Origin: Chloroflexota bacterium
GTDB lineage: Bacteria > Chloroflexota > Anaerolineae > 4572-78 > J111
DNA length: 64,000 nucleotides
Reading direction: 5' to 3'
Assembly (NCBI GenBank): GCA_016860845.1
Contig: BOKF01000003.1
Location: forward strand, 331,491 to 395,490
Shown here: positions 16,384 to 25,176 of the stretch, in pieces
How positions within the stretch are numbered: position 1 is the stretch's first letter
Layout of the letters: each line of letters begins with the position of its first letter
Notes under the pieces: model-generated
Told to the model about the DNA's origin: nothing
Database searches by the model: none
Seen by the model: the letters and a program-made list of their open reading frames with translations, nothing else
Position numbers and translations under genes: made by a program

Positions 16384-18705
16384 ATGGAACTCTGGCATTT
16401 GACACCCGACGCCCCCCGTGCGCCATACCGCGTGAGTCCAGATGAAGCGGTTACTTTGACGATCGGCGCCTGGCCGGTCGAGCTGGGGCAGTCGGTCTGG
16501 GTGAGGTATGGGGTCGAGCGCCCTGACGGGACGACTATCCAGGGACGAGTTGAGGCCGCCTGGCAGCGCAACGCAGGCGTCAACAGTTACTGGCAGGTCG
16601 AGCTCGGCCCCTTCGTCAAAGGAGACCGCGTGACCTACACCGTGCAAGGCCGCTCGCCCGACGGTGAGATCACCGGGTCGACGACTTCCTTCCGCGTCGG
16701 GCCCAAACTTTACCTGGCCATCCTGTGGCACCAGCACCAACCGATCTACAAGGATACCTCCTACCCAACCCAGGTAGGTAGCTATATCCACCCGTGGGTG
16801 CGGCTCCATGCCATTCGTGACTACTACTCGATGGCGGCCCTGGTGGCCGGGCACTCCGGTCTCCACCTGACCGTCAATCTGACGCCCGCGCTGCTGTGGC
16901 AAATCGAGGACTACCTGGAGCGCGGCGCGACCGACCGCGCGCTCGAGTTGACGCTGAAGCCGGCCGAGTCGCTGACCGCTGACGAGCACGAGTATGTCCT
17001 GAGCAACTTCTTCGACGCCGACTGGCACAACGAGATCTTTCCCCATCCCCGCTACAACGAGTTGTTCATCCAACGGCGCGAAGGCCGGCGCTTCAGTGTG
17101 CAGGACCTGCGCGACTTACAGATGTGGTTCAACCTGGCCTGGTTCGGCCAGGAGTTCCGCGACGGGGAGGTCAAGCTGGTCACCGGGGAGGTTGCCTTGG
17201 TGCGCCACTTCGTTGAGCAGGGGCGCGATTTCAGTGTGGCCGATGTCGAGGCGATGGTTGCCGTGCAGTATAAGATCATGCGGGCCGTGATTCCCATCCA
17301 TCGCCATTTGCAGGAGCGCGGGCAGATCGAAGTCTCGACCACCCCTTTCTACCATCCCATTCTGCCTTTGCTGGTCGACACCGACCGGGCCACGCTCGAC
17401 CGGCCGGGAACAACCCATCCGCCTCGCTTCGCCTGGCCTGAGGACGCCGAAGCCCAGGTGCGGCTGGCTGTTGAGTGCTACCGGCGCTGCTTCGGACGGC
17501 CCCCGCGTGGTATGTGGCCGGCCGAAGGAGCGGTGAGCCAGTTCATCATTCCCTTCTTCGCCCAGCACGGCGTGCGCTGGCTGGCGACCGACCAGGGGGT
17601 ATTGGCTCGTTCAGGGCGCTGGGGCTACAATATTGGCGATCCAGATGTTCTGTGCCAACCCTACCGCGCTGAAGAGGGAGAACATGTCCTCAGCATCTTC
17701 TTCCGCGACACCCCCCTGTCCGATGCCATCGGTTTCCACTATTACGGCGATGCCGATTACGAACAGGCAGCGAGGGACTTCCTGCGGGAGATCAAGGAAC
17801 GTTTTGCCTGGCGAGTGACCGGCGATCCTTCGACGGGCTCAGGGCAGGCTCCGGACCGGGTGCTGACAGTAGTGCTGGACGGCGAGAACGCCTGGGGCGC
17901 TTATCGAGAAGACGCCCGGCCCTTCTTGCACGCGCTGTATGGGCTACTGGAGTGCGACACCGAGGTTGAAACTGTTAGCTTCGCCGAGTACCTGGAGGGG
18001 AACCCAGATCGGGATATCGCCCCGCATCCGCCAGCAGCACAAACGAAAGTTTACGACCTTTTCACCGGCTCGTGGATTGACGAGAACGGTTCGGGGCCGG
18101 GGGTGGACCTGGGCACCTGGGTCGGCGAGGATGAGGAGAATCAAGGTTGGCTGCTATTGGGCCAGGCGCGGGACTTCCTCGACCAGTCTGGCGCCACCCC
18201 GGAAACGGCGCCGGCTGCCTTCGAGGCCCTGTATATGGCCGAAGGCAGCGACTGGTTCTGGTGGTTTGGCGCAGATCAGGATTCGGGCAATGACGACGAG
18301 TTCGATCACCTGTTCCGCCTCCATCTCAAGAATGTTTACCGTGGCCTGGGGACGATACCGCCAGGAGAGTTGAACCGGCACATCGTGCCCCACGCGGTGG
18401 TGTGGACCTTCACCCAGCCAATAGCTCAGGTTCAACCGGGCGACCGGCTGACCGTGCGTACCAACTGCCCCGGTATCCTCACCTGGCAGATTGACGGTGG
18501 GGAACCTCAGGTGGCCGAACTGGCCCCGGCCGGCGGGGTGATGGCCGGGGTGCAGCGTCATCACTTGACCCTGGGCCCTTTTGTGCCGGAGGCGCGCGCG
18601 GTGCGCTTTCGCTTTCGCTGTACCCATCACGGCTGCGACGGCACAAACGTGTGCTGCCAGGCAGAAGAGCAGACCGTGCGCATCGCGCCATATGCCGAAG
18701 AATAA
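16384..18705 (+). CDS. Glycoside hydrolase family 57 protein
   Basis: Predicted alpha-glucan-active enzyme (amylase, branching or amylopullulanase-like) of GH57. The 773-residue protein starts with a beta-sandwich-like domain (about 1-105). The catalytic fold begins with the signature WHQHQPIY and contains the candidate nucleophile Glu381 in MWPAEG and acid/base Asp499 in VLDGENAWG. A C-terminal beta domain (from about 660) precedes a cysteine-containing tail (CTHHGCDGTNVCCQ). No signal peptide is seen, so it is probably cytoplasmic and acts on glycogen. Residues DPSTGSGQA (about 482-490) come from an in-frame dispersed repeat. Nearby GAPDH, PEPCK, PFK and CBM48 genes support a role in glycogen turnover. 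Confidence 0.92.
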   Translation: MELWHLTPDAPRAPYRVSPDEAVTLTIGAWPVELGQSVWVRYGVERPDGTTIQGRVEAAWQRNAGVNSYWQVELGPFVKGDRVTYTVQGRSPDGEITGSTTSFRVGPKLYLAILWHQHQPIYKDTSYPTQVGSYIHPWVRLHAIRDYYSMAALVAGHSGLHLTVNLTPALLWQIEDYLERGATDRALELTLKPAESLTADEHEYVLSNFFDADWHNEIFPHPRYNELFIQRREGRRFSVQDLRDLQMWFNLAWFGQEFRDGEVKLVTGEVALVRHFVEQGRDFSVADVEAMVAVQYKIMRAVIPIHRHLQERGQIEVSTTPFYHPILPLLVDTDRATLDRPGTTHPPRFAWPEDAEAQVRLAVECYRRCFGRPPRGMWPAEGAVSQFIIPFFAQHGVRWLATDQGVLARSGRWGYNIGDPDVLCQPYRAEEGEHVLSIFFRDTPLSDAIGFHYYGDADYEQAARDFLREIKERFAWRVTGDPSTGSGQAPDRVLTVVLDGENAWGAYREDARPFLHALYGLLECDTEVETVSFAEYLEGNPDRDIAPHPPAAQTKVYDLFTGSWIDENGSGPGVDLGTWVGEDEENQGWLLLGQARDFLDQSGATPETAPAAFEALYMAEGSDWFWWFGADQDSGNDDEFDHLFRLHLKNVYRGLGTIPPGELNRHIVPHAVVWTFTQPIAQVQPGDRLTVRTNCPGILTWQIDGGEPQVAELAPAGGVMAGVQRHHLTLGPFVPEARAVRFRFRCTHHGCDGTNVCCQAEEQTVRIAPYAEE
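17827..17850 (+). repeat. In-frame copy of a dispersed cttcgac...ctcaggg repeat
   Basis: A 24-bp stretch with core cttcgacgggctcagggcag is inserted in frame in the GH57 gene, giving PSTGSGQA in a surface-loop position. From established knowledge, near-identical sequence is a frequent dispersed repeat in Chloroflexota and other bacteria. A related diverged copy (cttcggctacgctcagca) lies in the small gene at 2802-3056. Confidence 0.55.
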
Positions 18706-18721
18706 CAAAGGAACATTCGCC

Positions 18722-19534
18722 GTGGCCCTGACCCAGACCCTGTATACCTTGGAATCCGGTGTGAACGGCCCTCGCCTCGTTTTCCTGCCCGGGCTGGGCG
18801 GGACGACTCGCTACTGGCAAGGACGGTTAGGTGCGCTGGAACAATCCCATCGCGTTGTGCTCGTTGATCTTCTCGGTTTTGGCCAGTCTCCGAAGCCGTG
18901 GACTCGCTACACCATCGAACAGCACGTGGCTGCACTTCATCAGACCTTGAGCAGGAACGCGCCCTTCTCGCTTGTGGGCCATTCCATGGGGGCCTCATTG
19001 TCAATCGCCTATGCCACTCGCTATCCGGAGCAGGTGGAACGCCTGATACTTGTCAGCCTGCCTCATTTCGGCGGCGAGGAGAAGGCCCTTCAGTATTTCC
19101 GCAGCAGTTCGGCGCTCAATCGGTTGTTTTTAACAAACATGGCGCTGGCCGCTGTAAGCTGTGTGGTGACCCGGCGCGTCTTCGGATGGCTAATACCCTA
19201 CCTCCAGCGTGACCTGCCGCGGGAGGTCGCCGCCGACATCGTGAAACATTCATGGCGATCCTTCACCTCTTCGCTCTGGGAGGTCGTCTACACCTATGAT
19301 GTTGGGCAGGAAGTGGACACCCTTGACCCCCGCATCTCCGTCTTTTGCCTCCACGGTAATAGCGATCATTCGGCTCCGCTGGACGGCGCGTTTGAGGTAG
19401 CCACCGGGCGGCGCAACTGGCGCATCCAGGTTCTGCCGGATGTCGATCATCACCCGTTGCTGCGCGCACCAGACATCTGCCTTCGGGCCATTGAATCCGC
19501 CCTGACGCAGGAAGTATTTCATACGCAGAACTGA
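18722..19534 (+). CDS. Alpha/beta hydrolase
   Basis: Alpha/beta-hydrolase-fold enzyme (270 residues from this start); substrate unknown. Visible are the oxyanion region FLPGLGGTTRYW, the nucleophile elbow GHSMGAS, a candidate acid in LHGNSDHSAP and the catalytic His in PDVDHHPLL. The GTG at 18722 follows aaagga (18707-18712) and starts at the family's usual N-terminus. An in-frame ATG at 18692 would overlap the GH57 gene by 14 bp and is an alternative. No signal peptide or lid domain is obvious beyond the helical middle (about 120-190). The reading frame continues after its stop into a histidine kinase remnant. Confidence 0.85.
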   Translation: MALTQTLYTLESGVNGPRLVFLPGLGGTTRYWQGRLGALEQSHRVVLVDLLGFGQSPKPWTRYTIEQHVAALHQTLSRNAPFSLVGHSMGASLSIAYATRYPEQVERLILVSLPHFGGEEKALQYFRSSSALNRLFLTNMALAAVSCVVTRRVFGWLIPYLQRDLPREVAADIVKHSWRSFTSSLWEVVYTYDVGQEVDTLDPRISVFCLHGNSDHSAPLDGAFEVATGRRNWRIQVLPDVDHHPLLRAPDICLRAIESALTQEVFHTQN

Positions 19535-19759
19535 TATGAACTGAGCTTCACTGATGATGGACTCAGCGTCTCAATCCAGGACGACGGTATTGGCTTCGAG
19601 CCCCCCAAGTTGCCCTACGATTTAACCCGGCAGGGTCACTTTGGACTGGTTGGGATGCATGAGCGAGTCTCGTTGGTGGGGGGGCATCTGTCGGTGGACT
19701 CGGCTCCAGGTCGTGGGACCCGGCTGGTCGCCTTGATGCCCTACCACGGCCCGAGCTGA
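19535..19759 (+). pseudogene. Remnant of a sensor histidine kinase (HATPase C-terminal part)
   Basis: Directly after the hydrolase stop, in the same frame, 74 codons encode LSVSIQDDGIGFEPPK, QGHFGLVGMHERVSLVGGHL and SAPGRGTRLVALMP. These are the N-, G1- and G2-box end of a NarX/DegS-type kinase ATPase domain. There is no start codon, dimerisation domain or ribosome binding site, so this is a gene fragment. It may once have partnered a LuxR-type regulator like the one at 3680. Confidence 0.7.
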
Positions 19760-19859
19760 CAATTCCTTCACCCGTCGGACTGCCAACGACTCAGCTAAAT
19801 CAGGCCAAACTGCGGGCAAGGCTCCGGGCTACTTGGCGCTGTTCCCGCAGTTTCAGGCG

Positions 19860-19868
19860 TGCTATACT
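19860..19868 (+). promoter_or_regulatory. Possible extended -10 promoter before the CBM48 gene
   Basis: TGC followed by TATACT (19863-19868) is a good extended -10 element about 88 bp upstream of the glycogen-binding-like gene. No convincing -35 box is present, which extended -10 promoters tolerate. Confidence 0.35.
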
Positions 19869-19955
19869 GGTAATAAAGATTTTACGTGGGACCGCCATAT
19901 TAAGTGAAGAATGAAAGCAGTCCCCTGACGACACACATATTATCGGGAGGCTAAC

Positions 19956-20249
19956 ATGTTAAAGAAACAGCACAGCAAAAAGGACAAAGTAACCAAAGTG
20001 ACCTTCGCGCTGCCGGCCGAGGTAGAAGGCGAGACTGTTCACCTGGTGGGAGATTTCAACGATTGGCAAACGTCGCACCCCATGCAGCGGCAGCAGGATG
20101 GCGGTTGGCAAATCATGGTGGAGTTGGCGCCGGGGGGCGAATATCAGTTTCGCTACCTGGTTGACGGCCAGACGTGGCTCAACGATCCTGAGGCGGATAA
20201 GTACATGCCTAATCCCTACGGCGACCAGAACTCGGTGGTGACCACGTAG
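19956..20249 (+). CDS. Stand-alone AMPK/CBM48-type glycogen-binding domain protein
   Basis: A 97-residue protein made of one carbohydrate-binding module of the AMPK-beta/isoamylase-N type. It has HLVGDFNDW and W-x-I in the first half, then EYQFRYLVDGQTWLNDPEAD and the end motif NPYGDQNSVV. The basic N-terminus (LKKQHSKKDKV) may be flexible. In this family it binds alpha-glucan chains. Lying 84 bp upstream of phosphofructokinase and near GH57, it may place carbon enzymes on glycogen or sense glycogen (inference). Ribosome binding site gggagg precedes the ATG. Confidence 0.88.
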   Translation: MLKKQHSKKDKVTKVTFALPAEVEGETVHLVGDFNDWQTSHPMQRQQDGGWQIMVELAPGGEYQFRYLVDGQTWLNDPEADKYMPNPYGDQNSVVTT

Positions 20250-20332
20250 GAGCCAATAGCTCATGCAGCCTTTGGCAAATCACCCCAAAGAGTTCTAAAA
20301 ATGACTCTTAACAACTTAAATTTGGAGGAACC

Positions 20333-21304
20333 ATGAAACGTATGGCTATCTTGACCAGCGGCGGCGACGCGCCGGGTATGAACGCTGCCATCCGGGCTGT
20401 CACCCGATGCGCCCTTGAGCAAAGCTGGGAAGTCTTTGGCGTGCGCCAGGGTTACGCCGGGCTGATTGACGGCCACTTCGAGCCGTTGCATGCGCGCTCG
20501 GTCGGTGGCATCATTCAGCAGGGTGGCACTATCCTCGGCAGCGCTCGCTCGCCCGAATTTAAAACGGAGGCTGGCCGCCTGAAAGCCCTGCGCGCACTTC
20601 ACCAACACAATGTCGAGGGCCTGGTCGTGATCGGTGGCAACGGCTCGCAGACCGGGGCCCTAACCCTGGCGCAGTTGGATTTTCCGGTCGTCGGCGTCGC
20701 TTCCACGATTGACAACGACCTGGCTGGCAGCGACATCACCATCGGCGTGGACACCGCCCTCAATATTGCCCTGGAAGCGATTGACCGGCTCAAGATCACC
20801 GCCTCATCGCACCAACGCGCCTTCCTGATCGAAGTCATGGGCCGCAATTGCGGGTATCTGGCGCTCATGGCGGGTATTGCCGGCGGCGCAGAGGTCGTGG
20901 TCATCCCAGAGGTCGAAACCACGCCGGAGCAGGTGGCGCAGGAATTACGCTCCGCCTACGAACGCGGCAAGGCCCATGCCCTGGCCGTCGTGGCCGAGGG
21001 GGCGCGCTACAATGCCGAGGCGTTGGCCGCATACTTTCGCGAACACCAGGCGCGCATTGGCTTCGACTTGCGCGCGACCACGCTGGGACATGTACAGCGC
21101 GGCGGCGCGCCGACGGCTTTCGACCGGTTGTTGGCCACTCGCCTGGGCGCTGGCGCCGTAACGGCCCTGGCGCGCGGCGAGGCCGGTGTGCTGGTCGGCA
21201 TGATCCAGAGCCGCGTAACAATGACCCCGCTGGCTGAAGTGACCGGCCTTCAAAAGCCAATCGATCCCGAACTGTTTGTGCTGGCGAAGGTCCTGGAGCA
21301 GTGA
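20333..21304 (+). CDS. pfkA: 6-phosphofructokinase
   Basis: Phosphorylates fructose-6-phosphate to the 1,6-bisphosphate. The 323-residue length is that of the short bacterial enzyme, and it opens with ILTSGGDAPGMNAAIRA. The catalytic TIDNDL motif has Asp127 and Asp129 in the same positions as E. coli PfkA. The effector and substrate segments MGRNCGYLAL and LGHVQRGG are present. Position 103 is Asn (GGNGS) instead of the usual Mg-coordinating Asp. Whether ATP or pyrophosphate is the donor should not be assumed. tggagg precedes the ATG. Its stop overlaps the next start (GTGA). Confidence 0.92.
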   Translation: MKRMAILTSGGDAPGMNAAIRAVTRCALEQSWEVFGVRQGYAGLIDGHFEPLHARSVGGIIQQGGTILGSARSPEFKTEAGRLKALRALHQHNVEGLVVIGGNGSQTGALTLAQLDFPVVGVASTIDNDLAGSDITIGVDTALNIALEAIDRLKITASSHQRAFLIEVMGRNCGYLALMAGIAGGAEVVVIPEVETTPEQVAQELRSAYERGKAHALAVVAEGARYNAEALAAYFREHQARIGFDLRATTLGHVQRGGAPTAFDRLLATRLGAGAVTALARGEAGVLVGMIQSRVTMTPLAEVTGLQKPIDPELFVLAKVLEQ

Positions 21305-22194
21305 AAGTCCGGCCTACCCAGACACGGATTCTCCTCCTCTTCGGGCTAACCGCTATCTATGCCCTGTGCTTCGCTGCGATCAAGGCCGGCTTGCCCTTTG
21401 CGCCGCCGCTGCTTTTCGGCGGGCTAAGAGCCTTGATCGGTGGTGTGCCCCTTTTGGGACTGGCGATCGCTCTGCGCCAGCCGTTGCTTCCACCACGTGG
21501 GAGCTGGGGCTGGATCCTCGCCCTGGCATCTACAGGCATCACGCTCGCCTTTGGCGCAATGTTTCTCAGCCCGGGGCGGGCCGGCGTGGGAATTGCCTCA
21601 GTCCTGGGAAATAGTCAGCCCTTGATCGTGGTCGTGCTGGCAGCGATATTTTTGGGCGAGCGGATGACCCGCAGCAAGTGGCTGACCCTCACCCTTGGCC
21701 TGGTGGGAGTTACGCTGATCTCATCCCAGGTGCTGGCCGGTCCGGACGCTTATGGCCTCTCGGGTATGGCGCTGGCGTTGGCGGCTTCTGCGGGCGCGTC
21801 CGCCGCAAGCGTGATCTTCAAACGCATGAGCATCCCGGTTAACTTGTTGGTAATAACGGCCTGGCAGCTCATCTTCGGCAGTTTGCCGTTGCTGGCTGTC
21901 TCGGTGCTGATCGAACGTGATACTCAGGTAATATGGAATGTCCAATTCGTGGGACTGTTGCTTTTCCTGGCCTTAGTTGGCACCTCATTCGCCAACGCTG
22001 TCTGGTATTGGCTGATCCAACGCGACGAGGTGGGCCGATTAACCATGTTCTTCTTTCTCGTTCCGATTTTTGGGCTGGGCATAGCCGCCCTGGCCTTCGG
22101 TGAGAGAATCAGTCCACTCGAAGGCGTGGGGAGCGTCTTGACGATCGCCGGGATCAGCGTGGCGACCCGGGAGTCTCGCATGGCAGGCCACTAG
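21301..22194 (+). CDS. EamA/DMT-family transporter
   Basis: Ten-helix drug/metabolite transporter superfamily permease (297 residues) with the two EamA halves. Half 1 is about 10-140 (motif GGLRALIGG, then SPGRAGVGIASVLGN). Half 2 is about 148-290 (ending AFGERISPLEGVGSVLTIAG). Substrate is unknown. The start is a GTG overlapping the phosphofructokinase stop by 4 bp, so it is translationally coupled to pfkA. Confidence 0.9.
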   Translation: MKVRPTQTRILLLFGLTAIYALCFAAIKAGLPFAPPLLFGGLRALIGGVPLLGLAIALRQPLLPPRGSWGWILALASTGITLAFGAMFLSPGRAGVGIASVLGNSQPLIVVVLAAIFLGERMTRSKWLTLTLGLVGVTLISSQVLAGPDAYGLSGMALALAASAGASAASVIFKRMSIPVNLLVITAWQLIFGSLPLLAVSVLIERDTQVIWNVQFVGLLLFLALVGTSFANAVWYWLIQRDEVGRLTMFFFLVPIFGLGIAALAFGERISPLEGVGSVLTIAGISVATRESRMAGH

Positions 22195-22282
22195 CCCAGG
22201 CGATCCGATAACCCTTTCTGACTGGGCAGTGAGAGAGGGCGTGAGCGTTAGATTGAGTTGATGGTTGAAGCAGAAGCCTGAT

Positions 22283-22311
22283 TTGCCACATTTTCTTACC
22301 TCTTGTAAGAT
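22283..22311 (+). promoter_or_regulatory. Promoter with CTTAC-N5-GTAAG dyad before the metal ATPase
   Basis: A -35-like TTGCCA (22283-22288) and -10-like TAAGAT (22306-22311) are 17 bp apart. The perfect dyad CTTAC-CTCTT-GTAAG (22295-22309) covers the spacer end and the -10 box, the usual place for a repressor operator. It lies about 150 bp upstream of the P-type ATPase start. Confidence 0.6.
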
Positions 22312-22458
22312 AGGAGTGAGCCATCTTAAGAACCTCAGTGATGATGGAAACCTGCCAAAAATGCTGGCAAAGGTTAAGCCTGCCTGTTTTATCGGGGATT
22401 GCTTTGGTACTCTTTTGGCTTGGAAAATAGAGATTTTGAAGAAGGAGGGAAACTATTC

Positions 22459-24942
22459 ATGAAAACGACGGTCATTAACCTGGAAGGGATCGAGTCGGTC
22501 CTCTCGCCGGCCGGGGTAGAGAAGCGGATGTGCGCGCACCCCGGTATCCATAAAGTCGAAACAAACTTTATGACCAGCACCGCCACCGTCTATCATGACG
22601 AGTCGGTGACGCTGGCCGACCTCAAACATGTCGTGGCCGAGTGCGGCTACAGTTGTTCGGGTGAGTGTCTGCCGGAGCACGTATGTGCGCCCAGTGATCC
22701 GCCGGCGGCAGCGGCAACGCATGCGGGGCATGAGATGAGCGCCCACGCCGGACACGCCATGCCGGCGGCTAAACCTGGCGAACACGCCGGACACTCAATA
22801 TCGGCGGCCCAACCGGCCGTTGCGCCCGCCAAAGCCGATGCCCACGCCGGGCATGCCATGCCAGCAGACGCCGAGGCCGGCGAAATGGCGGCGATGGCGC
22901 ACGAAATGGGCCACGGCGGTGGGATGAGTATGGAAGCCATGGTGCGTGACATGCGCAACCGCTTCCTGGTTTCGTTCATTCTAGCTATTCCTGTCTTTTT
23001 GTACTCGCCCCTGTTTACAGACTACTTCGGGCTGCAACTGCCGTTACCTTTTGGGCTATCCAACGAAGTGCTCTCGTTTCTGCTTACGACACCCGCCGTC
23101 CTCTATGGCGGCTGGGTGTTCTACCTCGGCGCGTGGCGCGGGTTGAAGAATGGTATCTTGAATATGGCCGTGCTGGTCTCACTGTCGGTGCTGGCCGGGT
23201 ACATCTTCAGCGTGGCGGCCACCTTTTTCTTCGAGGGTGAGGTATTCTACGAGGCGGCGGCGCTGCTGCTGGCGTTTGTCTTGTTTGGCCATTGGATGGA
23301 AATGCGCGCCCGCTCCGGCGCGTCACAGGCCATTCAAGCCCTGATGAATCTCGCGCCGCCGCAGGCCACCGTCATCCGCAACGGGCAGACGGTCGAGATC
23401 CCGACCTCGGAGGTCGTGGCCGATGACATCGTCCTCATCCGCCCGGGGGATAAAATCCCGGTGGACGGGGTGGTCATCGAGGGGGAGTCGAGCGTAGATG
23501 AGTCCATGATTACCGGCGAAAGTCTGCCGGTCAAGAAGTCGGTCGAGTCAAATGTGGTGGGCGCGACGATCAATAAGACCGGCACATTCAAGTTCCGGGC
23601 GACCAAAGTTGGCGCAGACACCGCCCTGGCCCAAATTGTCAAACTGGTGCAGATGGCCCAGAACTCCAAAGCGCCCTCGCAGCGCCTGGCCGACCAGGCG
23701 GCGCAGTGGCTGGTTGCCGCCGCCGTCATCTTTGGCCTGGCCACATTCTTCGGCTGGTATTTCTTCGGTGGCTTGGCTATCCCGGCGGGGATGGACAAAT
23801 TCGTCTGGGCGCTAACGCTGGCCATCACCGTCGTCGTCATCGCCTGCCCGGATGCGCTCGGCCTGGCGACGCCAACCGCCGTGATGGTCGGTACCGGCCT
23901 CGGCGCGCAGAACGGCATCCTGTACAAAAACGCCACCGCGCTCGAACAGGCCGCCAAACTGCAGGCCATCATCTTTGACAAGACCGGTACGCTCACCGAG
24001 GGCAAGCCACAAGTCGTCGAGATCGTCGTAGTGGGTAACCCGCTTACGGAAAGTGAACTATTGCGACTGGTTGCCTCGGCCGAGCAATCGTCGGAACACC
24101 CCTTGGCCCAGGCCATCGTGGACAAGGCCAAAGCGCAGAACTTGAAGATGGAAGGGACGAGCGGGTTTGAAGCCATTCCCGGCCATGGCATGAAGGCCAC
24201 CGTCGCGGGCAAAACGCTGCTCGTCGGCAATCGCAAGCTAATGCGCGACAACAATATCACGCTCGACGGATACGGCGACCGTGCGGCTTCGCTCGAAGGC
24301 GCAGGCCGCACGGTGGTCTATGCCGCCGCCGACGGTAACTTCGCTGGCCTCATCGCCATCGCCGACGCTGTGCGACTCAACGCTAAACTCGCGGTGGAGA
24401 AGTTGGCCTCAATGGGCGTGCAGGTGGCCATGCTTACCGGCGACAATCGAGCCACCGCCGAGCGCATCGCAGGTGAACTGGGTATCCAGACGGTCTTTGC
24501 CGAAGTGCTGCCAGGGCAAAAAGCCGACAAGGTCAAGGAACTGCAAGCGCAGGGAAAACTGGTAGCCATGGTCGGCGACGGCATCAACGACGCGCCCGCC
24601 CTGGCCCAGGCCGACGTGGGCATCGCCATCGGTGCGGGCACCGACGTGGCCATGGAAACCGCCGACGTGGTGTTGATGAAATCCGACCCATTTGACGTAA
24701 TCGGCGTGATCACCCTCAGCCGGGCGACGTTGCGCAAGATGCACCAGAACCTGTGGTGGGCGGCTGGTTACAATGCAATTGCTTTTCCTATCGCTGCCGG
24801 GCTGTTTTACCCGGCCTTTGGGCTGGTCCTGCGCCCGGAGATTGCCGCCATTTCGATGTCTGGCTCATCGTTGCTAGTGGCAATCAATGCCCTGCTGCTC
24901 AAGCGGACCCAGCTGGAGGGGATCAAGGCCGGGGGTAGCTAG
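22459..24942 (+). CDS. P1B-type heavy-metal-translocating ATPase with CPD motif
   Basis: ATP-driven metal pump of the inner membrane. The 827-residue protein has an N-terminal HMA-like domain (about 1-70) lacking a clean CxxC and a His/Met-rich linker (about 85-165, repeated HAGH and GHAMP). Then come the transmembrane core, actuator TGES, phosphorylation site DKTGT (Asp507), the SSEHPLA motif and GDGIND (706-711). The intramembrane metal motif is CPD (463-465, [11 protein letters not shown]) instead of the CPC/CPH of characterised Cu pumps. The last helix has MSGSS where MxxSS is usual. Metal choice is therefore uncertain, though the His/Met-rich linker favours copper. The ATG at 22459 after gaaggaggg is preferred over the ATG at 22399. 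A dyad operator lies upstream. Confidence 0.93.
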   Translation: MKTTVINLEGIESVLSPAGVEKRMCAHPGIHKVETNFMTSTATVYHDESVTLADLKHVVAECGYSCSGECLPEHVCAPSDPPAAAATHAGHEMSAHAGHAMPAAKPGEHAGHSISAAQPAVAPAKADAHAGHAMPADAEAGEMAAMAHEMGHGGGMSMEAMVRDMRNRFLVSFILAIPVFLYSPLFTDYFGLQLPLPFGLSNEVLSFLLTTPAVLYGGWVFYLGAWRGLKNGILNMAVLVSLSVLAGYIFSVAATFFFEGEVFYEAAALLLAFVLFGHWMEMRARSGASQAIQALMNLAPPQATVIRNGQTVEIPTSEVVADDIVLIRPGDKIPVDGVVIEGESSVDESMITGESLPVKKSVESNVVGATINKTGTFKFRATKVGADTALAQIVKLVQMAQNSKAPSQRLADQAAQWLVAAAVIFGLATFFGWYFFGGLAIPAGMDKFVWALTLAITVVVIACPDALGLATPTAVMVGTGLGAQNGILYKNATALEQAAKLQAIIFDKTGTLTEGKPQVVEIVVVGNPLTESELLRLVASAEQSSEHPLAQAIVDKAKAQNLKMEGTSGFEAIPGHGMKATVAGKTLLVGNRKLMRDNNITLDGYGDRAASLEGAGRTVVYAAADGNFAGLIAIADAVRLNAKLAVEKLASMGVQVAMLTGDNRATAERIAGELGIQTVFAEVLPGQKADKVKELQAQGKLVAMVGDGINDAPALAQADVGIAIGAGTDVAMETADVVLMKSDPFDVIGVITLSRATLRKMHQNLWWAAGYNAIAFPIAAGLFYPAFGLVLRPEIAAISMSGSSLLVAINALLLKRTQLEGIKAGGS

Positions 24943-24970
24943 CTCGATATTTCTTCAGGGGTAACTTAGC

Positions 24971-25012
24971 GGATAGGTTTTAATTCGACCCGGTCTCGGG
25001 GTCGAACTATCC
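24971..25012 (+). terminator. Hairpin downstream of the metal ATPase
   Basis: The inner stem ttcgaccc/gggtcgaa (24984-24991 with 24999-25006) is extended by ggatag/ctatcc (24971-24976 with 25007-25012) across a 7-nt bulge. It is strong but lacks a T-run, so it is a possible terminator or mRNA-stabilising hairpin at the end of the ATPase transcript. Confidence 0.5.
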
Positions 25013-25114
25013 AGGTTGGTCGTTCATTCGGCAGCCAAAACAGGCTACTCATGATGCTTGCCGCCGTGTCCGGATGCGATTTGCCCTGCCACCTCCGTTA
25101 ATGGTAACACCATT

Positions 25115-25142
25115 TTGACCAAAATTTGTACGGTGATAAAAT
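25115..25142 (+). promoter_or_regulatory. Sigma-70-type promoter of the M23 peptidase gene
   Basis: TTGACC (25115-25120), a 16-bp spacer, and an extended -10 (TGA before TAAAAT, 25137-25142) lie 35 bp upstream of the start codon. There is no CTTAC dyad here, so this gene is probably outside the dyad-controlled set. Confidence 0.6.
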
Positions 25143-25176
25143 AGCGTCGTTTTTGTCAGGCCCTGGAGGGAGATAA

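Noticed and set aside
15480..16583. Minus-strand open frame of 367 codons opposite pckA and the GH57 start
   Set aside because: Shadow of two well-supported plus-strand genes; no family motif.
23334..24311. Minus-strand open frame of 325 codons within the P-type ATPase gene
   Set aside because: Antisense shadow; the residue pattern mirrors codon bias of the ATPase.
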